Assembly: GCA_963723765.1 (NCBI GenBank) | Contig: CAVRSD010000003.1 | Span: forward strand, 62,001 to 126,000 | Direction: 5' to 3' | From: DATBAX01 sp963723765 | GTDB lineage: Bacteria; Acidobacteriota; Terriglobia; Terriglobales; Acidobacteriaceae | Length of the DNA stretch: 64,000 nt | Part shown: positions 35,567-45,637 of the stretch, piece after piece | Layout: each line of letters opens with the position of its first letter | Position numbering within the stretch: the stretch's first letter is position 1 | The notes under the pieces: generated by a model | What the model was told of the DNA's origin: nothing | Database searches by the model: none | What the model saw: the letters and a program-made list of their open reading frames with translations, nothing else | Made by a program: the position numbers and the translations under genes

Positions 35567-38233
35567 CTATTGCAACGGGATACGATAAAGATTGCGGCGG
35601 GTATTCTGGCGGGTATAGGCATACACCGATGGGCTTACAGCTGACTCCACAAACCAGGGAATCACGGTTGTTGCGTTTGCCTTCGTAAAATCCTCAATTT
35701 GCTTAAGTTCTACCGACGGCAACTTCGGAAGTCCTCCATTCTGTGCCGACAATGGGTAACTGCCTTCGTGTGATTGTGGAAAGTAGAGGTATGCAAATTT
35801 TCCGGTGGTATCCCAACTGATGATGCAATAGCCGAGACAAAACGGTACGGTCCCAGTTCCGTCGGTCGCAAACGCAGTCATGGCCACCGTATGATCCTGG
35901 TCTGGACCCGGTCCGCCGGCGAGGATCCAGCGGCCGTCCGGCGATACGGCCATGACGTCAAAAATGCGGGCAGGAGTTATTTTGTGACGCTCCGTGCCAT
36001 CTGCTTTCATGCGATAAAGAGAATTCGAGCCGCCTTCCACGACGCGGAAAACAAGATCACCATCCGGCAGAAAATTTGGAGAGTCTTCAATGGCCGTGGC
36101 TGAAATCCGCACCGGCGCGGAACGGCGATTCGTGGGCGCAATCCACAGGCTGGTGTGGCCGTTCGGTTCATTCATCGTAAAAGCGATTTGTTTTCCATCT
36201 CGAGAAATCGAGTAAACACCCATGGAGTAGCCCGGTAATAGTTTTTCCACTTTCTCGGTTGTCAGGTCTTTGACCCACAGTTCGTAGCCACGGGTTTGGC
36301 CATTGGCCATCAGGAAATAAAGGCTGTTTCCATCCGCGGAAAACGCGGGCTCCTGGGCGCTTCCTTCGGAGGAAATCTGGTGGTCGCCGTTCTTGTCGTG
36401 CATCCACACCGTGCTATCGGTCGACCCAACCGAGGTAATCAGCGATTTGCCATCCGGGGCCATGGCAATGCCTTCCTGCGAAGTAGGGCCGAAAGTCAAT
36501 TGTTCCGGCTGTCCATCCGGAAACCGCTGCCGCCAGATATGAAACGCATCCGTCTTTGCCGCCAGGTAGATCCATTTACCGTCCGGCGACCACGCGCCTG
36601 CAAGACATTCGCTGTCGGGCGGCCCCACCACCCGCGACTGGCCACTGCCCTCGAAGGGAACAACCCGGCAGGGCAGAATCTCGCCGCGCCGGTCCATCTC
36701 GACCACGAGCACCCATCGAGCGTCGGGCGAAAGGTAGGAATGATGGGCCATGCTGCGCTCGCCTGGAGGCGAATATACTTCCCGGCGCTGCCCTCGGGCC
36801 TCATCGGTGGTGACAATCACCATGTGAATCCCTTCGGTGATTTCGGAAAACAGTAGCCGCTTTCCGTTGTCGATCCATGTTAAAGACGCTGCGTTGGGAA
36901 GCAGAACGTGGGGTTCGCCACCCACCACTGGGACTTCCCATGTATCCCAAGGCGGTACTTCGCCATAGGCGATGCGGGCTCCATCGGGAGAAAAGGTGGG
37001 ACTTAATTTCAGCAACTTGTCGTGCGTGAGTTCGACGGGCTGGCCGTCAGGCAGGAACTTCACATAGATTTGCCCCAGACCGATGAACGAGTTATCCCCG
37101 CGGATGAACGCGAGCATTCTTCCATCGGGAGACAGAGTTGGATATATAGCCGAGTCGGTAAAGAAAGTGAGCTGCTCCCACTCTTTGCTGGCGGCAGGCC
37201 CGCTCCGCGACGAGCGGTAAAAAAGAAATACCCCAACGACTGCCAGCAGCAGCAGAACTGAAGCGGCGACAGAGTAATAGACTTTTCGGCTCGCAGGTTG
37301 TGCCGTTGGCGCTGCCAAAGCTTGGGGCCCATGTCCGGAAGATAACTTTTGCGACCGGCCCGAGCTGCTGTCCCGCTTCAGCCGCTGTAGGTCTGTCCGC
37401 ATTTCGGAGGCGTGTTGATAGCGCAAATTGCGGTCTTTCTCGAGGGCCTTGTCGATCGTCCGTTCCAGTTCGGCCGGCAAATCGGGATTCAACCGCACCG
37501 CAGGTACCGGAGCGCGGTTCACGATGGCTTCACAGATCATCGCCGAACTTTCTCCGCGAAAGGGCAATGTGCCGGTTGCCATCTCATACATCACTGCACC
37601 GAACGAAAAAAGATCCGTCCGGGCGTCCAGATCTTTAGCGCGCACTTGCTCTGGCGACATGTAGGCTACCGTCCCAAGCATGGTGCCTGGACTGGTCAGG
37701 TGATCCTCAGTCATCGCCGCTTCCGCAGCGGTTGCCCCCGGATCGCTCCCGCTGCCCATCACCGGCGTCACTTTGGCCAGCCCGAAGTCGAGGATCTTGG
37801 TGTGGCCGCGCTTGGTGACAAAAATGTTTGCCGGTTTGATGTCGCGATGAACAATCCCGGCGGCATGAGCCGCGTCGAGTGCATCGGCGAGGTCGATGGC
37901 GATGGAGAGAAGAGTTTCCGTTTCCAGAGGACGCCCGGCGATCCGATTCTTCAGGGTCACGCCATCCAGAAATTCCATCACGATAAACGGATGTCCATTC
38001 TGCTGCCCGATTTCATAGATGGTGCAAATATTGGGATGGTTGAGCGCCGACGCCGTTTGCGCTTCCCGCTGGAATCGCGCCAGGGCCTGAGAGTCTTTAG
38101 CGACCTCATCGGGCAGGAACTTCAAGGCCACAAACCTATGCAGGTTTATGTCTTCAGCTTTATAGACAACGCCCATCCCGCCGCCGCCCAACTTCTCAAC
38201 AATGCGATAGTGGGAGACGGTTTGGCCAATCAT
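35567..38233 (-). CDS. Ser/Thr protein kinase with C-terminal TolB/PD40 beta-propeller
   Basis: An 888-residue PknB-like kinase. Residues 10-275 form the kinase domain: glycine loop GGGGMGVVYK, Lys38 (VALKFL), IVHRDIKPANIFV and KILDFGLAKV. One membrane helix follows at about 318-340 (SVAASVLLLLAVVGVFLFY). The extracytoplasmic part has repeated 'SPDG' blades (PTLSPDGRMLAFIRG, PTFSPDGARIAYGE, WSPDGKWIYLAA, ISRDGKQIAFTMN, VSPDGRWILAGG), i.e. a TolB-like propeller that may sense ligands. The architecture is common in Acidobacteriota. The substrates are unknown. Confidence 0.93.
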   Translation of the reverse strand: MIGQTVSHYRIVEKLGGGGMGVVYKAEDINLHRFVALKFLPDEVAKDSQALARFQREAQTASALNHPNICTIYEIGQQNGHPFIVMEFLDGVTLKNRIAGRPLETETLLSIAIDLADALDAAHAAGIVHRDIKPANIFVTKRGHTKILDFGLAKVTPVMGSGSDPGATAAEAAMTEDHLTSPGTMLGTVAYMSPEQVRAKDLDARTDLFSFGAVMYEMATGTLPFRGESSAMICEAIVNRAPVPAVRLNPDLPAELERTIDKALEKDRNLRYQHASEMRTDLQRLKRDSSSGRSQKLSSGHGPQALAAPTAQPASRKVYYSVAASVLLLLAVVGVFLFYRSSRSGPAASKEWEQLTFFTDSAIYPTLSPDGRMLAFIRGDNSFIGLGQIYVKFLPDGQPVELTHDKLLKLSPTFSPDGARIAYGEVPPWDTWEVPVVGGEPHVLLPNAASLTWIDNGKRLLFSEITEGIHMVIVTTDEARGQRREVYSPPGERSMAHHSYLSPDARWVLVVEMDRRGEILPCRVVPFEGSGQSRVVGPPDSECLAGAWSPDGKWIYLAAKTDAFHIWRQRFPDGQPEQLTFGPTSQEGIAMAPDGKSLITSVGSTDSTVWMHDKNGDHQISSEGSAQEPAFSADGNSLYFLMANGQTRGYELWVKDLTTEKVEKLLPGYSMGVYSISRDGKQIAFTMNEPNGHTSLWIAPTNRRSAPVRISATAIEDSPNFLPDGDLVFRVVEGGSNSLYRMKADGTERHKITPARIFDVMAVSPDGRWILAGGPGPDQDHTVAMTAFATDGTGTVPFCLGYCIISWDTTGKFAYLYFPQSHEGSYPLSAQNGGLPKLPSVELKQIEDFTKANATTVIPWFVESAVSPSVYAYTRQNTRRNLYRIPLQ

Positions 38234-38323
38234 TTCAAGAACACCTGTTCCAAGGTGGTTTCATCTTAGGGATAGGGCATCCCCTAGTCAACGAATGACC
38301 AAGGCAGCTGTCTTTCTTCACGA

Positions 38324-39926
38324 TCAGTGCTGCTTCGCCAAAACGGTGCCGGGTGATCGATTCAGCGAGTTTTCAAACTCGGCGATGCTGTCGATTGCCG
38401 GGGAGACATTCCACATAAGTAGCTTGCCGTCCGGGCACCAATCGAGGAGTTGCTGCCCTGCAAGCGCCACGGCGAACGGGTCGCCTATCGAATCCGCACA
38501 GCCCGAAAATCCGCCACGAAATTTACCGGATTCCACGTTCCAAATCCCGACTACATAGCTGCCGAACCGCCCTTCCTTGGTCTGGGCCAGCAGATACTTG
38601 CCGTTCCCCAACCACAATGGAACGCCAATGCCGTCGTGCGCGAAATAATAGAGCGACGGCAGCTCGCGCATGAATTGTCCAGCTTTTGTCTCCCAGATGC
38701 GGAGACGGAACGTCGAGGACTGATCTTTGTCTTGTCGCACACTGGTCACCGCGAACAGTGAATCGTCTGGCGAGAAGGATACGCTTTGCAACGCACCGTC
38801 GAGGTCCAGTTTCGCCAGCGTGCGGCCCGCAGTCGCATCCCATAAGTCCACTTCGCCGGCGGCTGAGATCATCACGCCGTGCTTCCAGTCTGAGGACGGA
38901 TAGTAAGCTACCGCACCCGAGGGCAGGCCCGGCAAGGTGTTCACTGGCTGCCAGGTTTTGGTATCGTAGATTCGAACTGCGGGACGATTGCTCAAGAGCA
39001 AAAGAAATCTGCCATCGGGAGTGAACCAGGCATGGGAAATATAAATCCAGCGGCTGTCTAGCGTGGTATCCGTCTCTTCATAAACTACAGCCGATCTTTT
39101 CGTATCCGTAATCACAGTCCTGCCGTCGAACGGAAGGTATCGTTTAACCGTCAGGGAGCGGTCCGGGCTGATCGCCAATAGGACAGAATCCGCCCTGAGC
39201 GCCTTTGTCACCGGATCGTTTGGGTTTGGCCTCCGGATTCCAACCGTATCCGGCGGGATATTTTGTTCATCGAACTCTTCCAGTTTGCCGGTCTTGGTGG
39301 GCGTGAAGTCCATGGTCAAAGGTCCATGAGTGGCTCCCATCAAACCGAGTACCTCCAAAACACTGTCCGGCATGTCGGCCCGATCGTAGACGCGCGCCAC
39401 GATCTCGCCGCCCTTCGTGATTCGAAGAACAACACGGCGGCCGGGAGGCGGAAGCTGTGAGTAATCATCCGGCGGAAGCGCCCGAAGACTCACGATCAGG
39501 GGCTGTAGAACCTTGAGATTTTCCACTGAAAGATGGTCAGGACCGCCTCCCTGGAAAGCCGATGGCGTAACCCGAGACCATGAGACCGTTCCGTCGGTCG
39601 AAATACTCACCGATGTCGTCATCATGCAGCAGCCCTGACCGCAGAGTCGGGGCGATTTTATCTTCAGCCTTCAGGTCATCACCGTCGATGACCGTAATCG
39701 CCAGTTGAATTTGGTGACGGCCGGTAAGACTTCCACCGAGAGGGCCTTTTCGATACTCGCTAATCCACGATTCGTAGGTGGTGTCTTTGGGGTTATCCGT
39801 CCGAGGCACACACTGGGTGGATGGCGGATAGGCTTGTCCTGTCCATACCTGAGCAGCACTTAGTACAATCCCAGTGCTGGAAACCACCGCAAGAATACAA
39901 CTGGTGAGCAGCCGGGAGGCCATCAT
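38324..39926 (-). CDS. WD40/beta-propeller secreted protein (frameshifted)
   Basis: The N-terminal frame begins at the ATG at 39926 (AGGAG upstream) with signal-peptide-like MMASRLLTSCILAVVSSTG. The C-terminal frame ends at 38324 and holds propeller-like blades (HAWFTPDGRFLLLLS, VSFSPDDSLFAVTS, LDWCPDGKLLMWNV). The two frames overlap at 39537-39625. Removing one base of the GGGG at 39649-39652 (CCCC on the coding strand) joins them as DKIARLCGQGCCMM. The combined length is about 533 residues. It lies 90 bp upstream of the Ser/Thr kinase on the same strand. The indel position is inferred rather than proven. Confidence 0.65.
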
Positions 39927-40111
39927 AATCGTTGCTCCTGAAAGGCTGGAAGCGACTCTAGCTACCAAATATTGTAAAGAGACTGTTCCAGGAACAATAG
40001 GAAAAACGAATCCCACTTTGTAAAACCTAGAGGAGGGGAGAGCGTCATTTGTGCAAAGATTAGGGAGCACAGGCTGGCTATGGCGCAAGTGCGACCTATG
40101 TTAACGTCAAA

Positions 40112-40840
40112 TTGGTGACTTCCAAGAAATCAACTACAGTCAATGACCTGCCGCGCTGGCTCACCGTTCTCAATCGCGAAGTAATTTCTTGTATCCGATG
40201 CCCAAGGTTGGTCGAGTATCGAGAGAGAATTGCGCGCGAGAAGCGCCGCGCTTATCTCGACTGGGATTACTGGGGCAAGCCGGTGCCGGGCTTTGGCGAT
40301 CCGGAAGCTCGAGTTCTGGTGCTCGGCCTGGCTCCCGGCGCGCATGGCTCCAATCGCACGGGGCGGCCGTTCACTGGTGACGCCTCCGGGAAATTTATGT
40401 ATCCGATTCTGTACGAGGCTGGTTTTGCCAATCAGCCCGATGCGATTCGCCGCGACGATGGTTTGAAACTGACAGACATGTACATTACGGCGGCGGCGCG
40501 CTGCGCTCCTCCGGACAACAAACCCCTGCCGCAGGAACTGGCGAATTGCTCGTCGTATCTTGACCGCGAGATGGAGGGGCTCAAGAAGCTGCGCGTGGTG
40601 GTGGCGTTGGGGAAGATCGGGTTTGATGCGTACCTCAATTATTTGAAGCGAAGGGGACAGCTTCCGAGCAGGAAAGAATATGTCTTCCGCCACGGCGAGC
40701 GTTATGAAATGGCGGATGGGAAAATCTTGCTGGCGTCTTATCATCCCTCGAACCAGAACACGCAGACAGGGAAGCTGACGCGAGGGATGTTTATGCAGAT
40801 ATTTAGGGAAGCTGCGCGGCTGGCTGGCAGAGAGGGCTGA
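40112..40840 (+). CDS. Family 5 uracil-DNA glycosylase (UDGb-like)
   Basis: About 242 residues. The Cys-rich start (SCIRCPRLVEYRE) supplies iron-sulfur ligands, with further cysteines at AARCAPPDN and ANCSSYLD. GLAPGAHGSNRTGRPFTGD is the uracil-recognition loop typical of family 5, and LASYHPSNQNTQTG is the C-terminal HPS motif. It removes uracil and related deaminated bases from DNA. Start TTG 40112 or GTG 40115. It is convergent with the next gene. Confidence 0.9.
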   Translation: MVTSKKSTTVNDLPRWLTVLNREVISCIRCPRLVEYRERIAREKRRAYLDWDYWGKPVPGFGDPEARVLVLGLAPGAHGSNRTGRPFTGDASGKFMYPILYEAGFANQPDAIRRDDGLKLTDMYITAAARCAPPDNKPLPQELANCSSYLDREMEGLKKLRVVVALGKIGFDAYLNYLKRRGQLPSRKEYVFRHGERYEMADGKILLASYHPSNQNTQTGKLTRGMFMQIFREAARLAGREG

Positions 40841-40859
40841 ACCGGTGCCTCTGCCAGCC
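40822..40859. terminator. Hairpin overlapping the UDG stop codon
   Basis: GGCTGGCAGAG (40822-40832) and CTCTGCCAGCC (40849-40859) form a perfect 11-bp stem with a 16-base loop that contains the stop codon. A second stem, GTGCCTC (40845-40851) with GAGGCAC (40880-40886), is an alternative pairing. There is no T tract, but the position between convergent genes suggests a transcription end. Confidence 0.4.
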
Positions 40860-40892
40860 GTTCACGGGCGTGGGTGCCCGAGGCACATGTGA

Positions 40893-41426
40893 TTAGAGTT
40901 TGGTCGCGGTAATTTCCAGTTGAAATTGATGGTTCGAGTTAGGATCATCCACGCTGCCGGCGATCACGGGCTTCCCCAAAACTATAGGCGTTCTGGTGCT
41001 GATACGGATTTGCCTGAGAATCGGACGTCCTCCCCGGGTGGCGTCCTCGGGGGTCGCGAAATTACTGATATCGACAATTACGTCCAGGCTAAGGGGCGTC
41101 TGCCACGATACCAGCTGTACCGTGATGCTGGTTCCGACATCAAGGTAATCGAACTTTCCACTCTCGGTTTCGATGGGGACACGCGTGCCGATCTTGAGCT
41201 CCTTGCTTTTGCCTTCATCCGTTATGTTCATCGAATATTTCCGGCTGTTTATTCTCTTGCCATCCGCCAGTTCGTTGATTGAGAAATCGAGATGGTACGC
41301 GCCCACTTCTCTCTGCGAGGAATCCGTCTTGGCTGCGCCATTGGTATCCTGGGCTGGGGTTGCGGGTTGCATTCCGAAAAAGATCAGCAGCAATACGAAT
41401 GCGTAAGATACGGTCTTTCGGTTCAT
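40893..41426 (-). CDS. Secreted protein of sigma-linked operon
   Basis: A 177-residue protein with a signal peptide (YAFVLLLIFFGMQPATPAQ). The mature part contains YHLDFSINELADGKRIN, KIGTRVPIETESG, FDYLDVGTSITVQL and a C-terminal QFQLEITATKL, suggesting a beta-sandwich. Similar proteins appear downstream of ECF sigma genes in Acidobacteriota. It is third in an apparent operon with the sigma factor (42000-42590) and a membrane protein (41453-42013). Function unknown. Confidence 0.7.
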   Translation of the reverse strand: MNRKTVSYAFVLLLIFFGMQPATPAQDTNGAAKTDSSQREVGAYHLDFSINELADGKRINSRKYSMNITDEGKSKELKIGTRVPIETESGKFDYLDVGTSITVQLVSWQTPLSLDVIVDISNFATPEDATRGGRPILRQIRISTRTPIVLGKPVIAGSVDDPNSNHQFQLEITATKL

Positions 41427-41452
41427 GACAATTCTCCTTTGTGTGTTCCTAA

Positions 41453-42013
41453 TTACTCGATCCGAAGCAAATTTTCGGGAATGGCCCTTCTCTTCCTGAA
41501 ATCGAGTATGTCCTGCTCTTGTTGTTCCGCTCTCGCTCGCGCAATCTGTCTGGCTTCCTGGGGACGCTCACGGACATAGTCGGCCAGTAATTGCTCCTGC
41601 CAGCTCAAAGGTTGTGGAGATGGGAAATGATCCGGCCATCGTGGTTGGGCGATCGCTGCAACCGCGGGATGGGGTTTTTTCTGGGTGTGCGCCGATGATG
41701 TAACCATAGGCAAGGCTGGCAATGACTCCTGGCCTCGGGCGACGGTGACTGGAACGGGGGTACTCTTCACCGCCGCGTGGTCATTATCACGACGCGATCT
41801 ATGGATCAGTATTCCTGACACTATTAGCACGGTGGCCGTCGCCACCACCCATGGAGCCCACCACTGCCATCCCGTCTTTTTCTCCGGGACAGCCGTTCTC
41901 AGATTCCGCCGTATGCGTTCTTCCAGGCCAGAGTCTGGTTCTGGAGCTGCGTATTGCTGGATTGCGGCGTCCAGCCATTGATCCGCTATTCGGTTTTTGT
42001 CATCGAGTTTCAT
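41453..42013 (-). CDS. Membrane protein, probable anti-sigma factor
   Basis: 186 residues. The cytoplasmic N-terminus is followed by one membrane helix (WWAPWVVATATVLIVSGILI, about residues 53-72) and a Pro-rich outer part ending DILDFRKRRAIPENLLRIE. No zinc motif is visible. The ATG at 42013 overlaps the sigma gene's end by 14 bp, so it is coupled to it. The anti-sigma role is inferred from position and topology only. Confidence 0.65.
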   Translation of the reverse strand: MKLDDKNRIADQWLDAAIQQYAAPEPDSGLEERIRRNLRTAVPEKKTGWQWWAPWVVATATVLIVSGILIHRSRRDNDHAAVKSTPVPVTVARGQESLPALPMVTSSAHTQKKPHPAVAAIAQPRWPDHFPSPQPLSWQEQLLADYVRERPQEARQIARARAEQQEQDILDFRKRRAIPENLLRIE

Positions 42014-42590
42014 GTTCGTTGTCCAATAATGCCGTAAGTTTGTCACGCAAGACCTGGCGCGCCCGGAAGAGACAGGAGCGTATGGCGGCTTCGCTGGTTC
42101 CTAAAACGCCGGCAATGTCCGCTGGCGAAAGTTCCTGCACGGTCGAAAGCATCAGCGGCTCGCGCAATTTTCTTGGCAACGTCGCGATCAGTTTCTCCAA
42201 GCCCGCACTCGTCTCCTGTTGCAGGACAATCTCTTCAGCGCCAGCTGCGAAGGACCGTAGCTGAATTAAGACCGCGCTGGCATCGTCGAGCGAAATGTCT
42301 GGCGCTTTCTTTTTCCTGCCAATCGCAATCCGCCATGCGATCCGTGCTATCCAGCTTTTCATCTCCTGGACTTCCGGCATCTTCTTGCCATAGCGCAAAA
42401 GGCGGAGAAAGGTTTCCTGCGTGGCATCCTCAGCGTCATGGTGATTCCGCAACACCGAGTAAGAAATCCGGTAAACCAGCCTTGCATGCTCGCGGACGGC
42501 AAGCTCGATGCGGTCGTCCTGCGCGTCTTCAAGCGGCATGACCTGGCTCAGACTCATGTCTCCGGCTGCCAATTTCTGACCCTCAAACAT
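42000..42590 (-). CDS. ECF-family RNA polymerase sigma factor
   Basis: A 196-residue sigma factor. Region 2: ARLVYRISYSVLRNHHDAED and ATQETFLRLL. Region 4: ELSPADIAGVLGTSEAAIRS with CLFRARQVLRD. Overlaps the next gene by 14 bp. The first in-frame start (42590) gives a normal ECF length. Together with the two genes after it, it forms a small envelope-stress-like operon. Confidence 0.9.
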   Translation of the reverse strand: MFEGQKLAAGDMSLSQVMPLEDAQDDRIELAVREHARLVYRISYSVLRNHHDAEDATQETFLRLLRYGKKMPEVQEMKSWIARIAWRIAIGRKKKAPDISLDDASAVLIQLRSFAAGAEEIVLQQETSAGLEKLIATLPRKLREPLMLSTVQELSPADIAGVLGTSEAAIRSCLFRARQVLRDKLTALLDNEHETR

Positions 42591-42691
42591 GAAGACTACC
42601 CGTGGGGAAGATTCGTTCGGAATTATTTATGGAACGCGGAATGCAGTGCGGCTTGCAGGATTAAGTGACTGAAATGAAAGACCCTGGGACT

Positions 42692-43738
42692 TCAGAAGCC
42701 CACGAACACCGGTTCGGGTTCGAGGCGAATGCCCCAGATGTCCTGTACTCGCTGCTGGATGTGCTCTTTCAGCGCCACGACGTCGGCGGCGGTGGCTTCG
42801 TCTCGATTTACGAGGGCGAGCGCGTGCTTGCTGGAAATGCCGACGCGCCCGGCACTATAGCCTCGATTGAAACCGGAATGCTCGACCAGCCACGCGGCTG
42901 ACACTTTGCGCTGGGCATCGAGCGCGGGGTAGCTGGGAATCTGCAGCTTTTTTTCTGCGGCCCTTTTTGTGAGATCGTCAAACTGAGCCGCAGAGAGAAT
43001 GGGATTCTTGAAGAAGGAGCCGGCGCTGCGGCAGTCTTCATCGCCGGGGGTGATCAGCATGCCTTTGCTGGCGCGGATTCTGCGGACGGCCTCGCGAGTG
43101 TCGGCCAGCGTCGGGGCTTCGGTCCAACCGAAGAAATGCTTCTTAAGGTCGGCATAGGCGATGTGGGCGGCGCCGCCGTGCTGCAATACATAGTTGACTT
43201 GCAAAATGATGTAACGTCCGCGCTCGGTGGTGTTGAAGATGCTGGTGCGATATTTGAAACCGCAATCAGCTTTGGATAGTTCTCGTTCCTTGCCGATTTT
43301 AAGATCGAGCGCGCGGACGGACGCAATGGTATCGGCGACCTCCTGGCCGTAAGCGCCGACGTTTTGTACCGGTGTGCCGCCGACACTGCCGGGGATACCG
43401 CTCAGGCACTCCACTCCGGCACAATTCCGGGACACGGCGTGGGCCACGAAGCTATCCCATTCTTCGCCGGCGCCGACGTCGAAGTGGGTTATCCCGTTCG
43501 CAGTGTGTTCGGCTAATCCGAGGATAGCGATCTTGATTACCAGACCTGGCCAACCCGCGTCGGAGATCACCAGGTTGCTGCCGCCGCCCAGCACAAAGAG
43601 AGGGAAATTCTTCTGGCGAGCGAAAGCCACAGCTTCATTTACTTCCGCGATGGTTTTCGCCTCGACGAAATATCGCGCCAGTCCGCCAACTTTCAGGGTG
43701 GTTAAAGGCGCCAGGGCGACATCGTTCTGGATCAACAT
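42692..43738 (-). CDS. murB: UDP-N-acetylenolpyruvoylglucosamine reductase
   Basis: A 348-residue FAD enzyme that forms UDP-MurNAc in peptidoglycan synthesis. FAD-binding region: FVLGGGSNLVISD. Substrate/FAD region: GIPGSVGGTPVQNVGAYGQEV. The active-site serine is in CRSAGSFFKNPI and the C-terminal Glu in EPEPVFVGF. The length and the Tyr-loop insertion fit type I (E. coli-like) MurB. Confidence 0.96.
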   Translation of the reverse strand: MLIQNDVALAPLTTLKVGGLARYFVEAKTIAEVNEAVAFARQKNFPLFVLGGGSNLVISDAGWPGLVIKIAILGLAEHTANGITHFDVGAGEEWDSFVAHAVSRNCAGVECLSGIPGSVGGTPVQNVGAYGQEVADTIASVRALDLKIGKERELSKADCGFKYRTSIFNTTERGRYIILQVNYVLQHGGAAHIAYADLKKHFFGWTEAPTLADTREAVRRIRASKGMLITPGDEDCRSAGSFFKNPILSAAQFDDLTKRAAEKKLQIPSYPALDAQRKVSAAWLVEHSGFNRGYSAGRVGISSKHALALVNRDEATAADVVALKEHIQQRVQDIWGIRLEPEPVFVGF

Positions 43739-43862
43739 AGCGGTGGTTCAACTATATATGACCGGTTGTGGCGCTGGCGGCAAGACGTAGCAAGCTACGT
43801 CTCTACAGGAAATAACGACCAGTCGTATTACAATGACTGGGTAGAGGAATTCAGGAGACTCA

Positions 43863-44294
43863 ATGTATCCAGAGATAATGGTGATCCCCATGCGCGAAGA
43901 ATTGACTCGCGTGGGTGTGAAAGAGTTGCGTACCGTGCAAGAAGTCGACCAGGCACTAACCAAGGAGCCGGGCACGACCATGGTGGTGGTGAATTCTATT
44001 TGTGGGTGCGCCGCTGGCCGTATGCGCCCTGCGGTGCGAGCGGCTTTGCAGCAAGCTGTGCGTCCCGACAGACTTTTCACCGTCTTTGCCGGACAGGATA
44101 GGGAAGCGACCGACCGGGCCCGATCTTATTTCACCGGGTATCCGCCGTCTTCGCCTTCGATTGCTTTGTTGCGCGACGGTCAGATAGTCCACATGATCCA
44201 GCGCAGCGATATTGAACATCGCGAGCCCGCGGACATTGCCGCTGAACTCAAGAGCGCTTTCGAAAAATTCTGCGGGAAATCGGTTACTGCCTAA
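43863..44294 (+). CDS. BrxA/BrxB family bacilliredoxin
   Basis: A 143-residue thioredoxin-like protein of the YphP/YqiW (DUF1094) family. The active-site motif is CGC in VNSICGCAAGRMRP, and the YPPSSPSIALLRDGQIVHMI segment is typical of the family. These proteins remove bacillithiol from thiolated proteins in Firmicutes; in bacteria without bacillithiol the role is less clear. No co-operon genes. Confidence 0.9.
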   Translation: MYPEIMVIPMREELTRVGVKELRTVQEVDQALTKEPGTTMVVVNSICGCAAGRMRPAVRAALQQAVRPDRLFTVFAGQDREATDRARSYFTGYPPSSPSIALLRDGQIVHMIQRSDIEHREPADIAAELKSAFEKFCGKSVTA

Positions 44295-44396
44295 CGCCTG
44301 ATTTAAGCTTGAGGTACTTCAGGCGCTGAAGCGCGTTCAGAGCAGAGGAGCTTGATCGCAGCGCTGGGAAGCGCTACGCCACCCAAAATCGAGTTC

Positions 44397-45008
44397 CTAT
44401 TTTTCCTCGCGGATGAAAAGTCCGGTGGTCGCGTCGACGTCGACGGTCAGCTTGGGTTGATTGCGGCTGGCGCCATAGATCACGTGCCAGACCAGGTTGC
44501 TGTTGGTCCGGCTCCAATCGAGCAGGTAGAAGACCGGCATGTCGGGATTCTTCTCGAGAAGTTTATCGCCACCATGCTTCTGCGCCACCTCGAGAGCCTG
44601 GTCGGAATCCGTCTTGAGAAACTGAATATCGAAGACGGTGGTCGAGGAGTTGGTCGGACTGTAGCTGTCCTCGATGCCGGGCGATACCCCACGCGAGCCA
44701 TCCGGCGGATCGATGCCATACCAGACAAAGGGTTTCAGGCTGTGCTGGAGCGCCGAAGCGAATCCTCCCTGCCATACTGCCGACTTTCCGTCATGTCCAT
44801 TGGACTCGGGAGTGACCTGTGATTCCAGGCGGAAGGGCTGCGCGTCGCGGGCCCAGCCGTGAGCCACGATGAATAACTTCTGACCGGCCACGTGCCCGGT
44901 GAGAAATTCCGGAGGCTTGGGCGCGGGCTTTTCCGCAGGTTTGGTGGGTTGCGACGTGCAGCCTGCCATCAGTACCAACGCCAGCGTTGCCATCAGCAGC
45001 TTCTTCAT
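44397..45008 (-). CDS. Hypothetical lipoprotein
   Basis: 203 residues from ATG 45008 (AGGAAGG upstream). The lipoprotein signal ends at the lipobox LMAGC (Cys17). The mature part begins with a Pro/Lys linker (TKPAEKPAPKPPEF), then HVAGQKLFIVAHGWARDAQP and TVDVDATTGLFIREEK, the latter resembling the PepSY-like end of periplasmic proteins. No certain family. Confidence 0.72.
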   Translation of the reverse strand: MKKLLMATLALVLMAGCTSQPTKPAEKPAPKPPEFLTGHVAGQKLFIVAHGWARDAQPFRLESQVTPESNGHDGKSAVWQGGFASALQHSLKPFVWYGIDPPDGSRGVSPGIEDSYSPTNSSTTVFDIQFLKTDSDQALEVAQKHGGDKLLEKNPDMPVFYLLDWSRTNSNLVWHVIYGASRNQPKLTVDVDATTGLFIREEK

Positions 45009-45106
45009 CGCTACCTTCCTCTCTTGAACCCAAGGCTTGCATCCTCGAATGTTGGGGTTCATTCTAGCAGTGGTTCATTCTGCTGCACGAGTAGAAAGCG
45101 TTATTC

Positions 45107-45637
45107 ATGGATTCTTATCTTGAGCGATTGAAGCGAGCGATTGCCTCTGCGACCGAGGGCATGAGTGCGGAAGAGCTTACGCGCCATGCGGAAGGGAAGT
45201 GGAGCGCAGCTGAGATACTGGAGCATCTTTATCTCAGTTACACGGGAACGACCAAGGGTTTTCAACGCTGCATGGTAGGCGAAAAGCCGCTGGCTACTTC
45301 GCCTACTCTGAAGCAGCGGGTCATGGCTACCTACGTGGTGGAATGCGGGCAGTTTCCCTCTGGACGCGAAGCTCCCAAGCAGACCCGCCCGCGTGGCACA
45401 CCGATGGAAAAGATCGTCTCTGACATTGATACGCAGATTGTGGCCATGGATGAAGCGATCACGAAATGCGAAGAGCGCTATGGAAAGCGAACCAAGCTGG
45501 TGGACCATCCGCTGCTGGGCGCTTTTACGGCGCGGCAGTGGCGCAAGTTTCATTGGGTGCATGGGCGGCATCATGTGAGGCAGATTTTGGGGTTGCGGGG
45601 GAAGAACCACGAAATTAAGGAGAATCCATGTTCGTAG
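45107..45637 (+). CDS. DinB/DUF1569-like four-helix protein
   Basis: A 176-residue protein with the DinB-superfamily four-helix pattern: AEGKWSAAEILEHLYLSYTG with one metal-ligand His, and HWVHGRHHVRQILGLRG near the C-terminus with further histidines. Members bind divalent metal and act in thiol-transfer or unknown reactions. The stop overlaps the next gene's start by 10 bp. Confidence 0.8.
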   Translation: MDSYLERLKRAIASATEGMSAEELTRHAEGKWSAAEILEHLYLSYTGTTKGFQRCMVGEKPLATSPTLKQRVMATYVVECGQFPSGREAPKQTRPRGTPMEKIVSDIDTQIVAMDEAITKCEERYGKRTKLVDHPLLGAFTARQWRKFHWVHGRHHVRQILGLRGKNHEIKENPCS

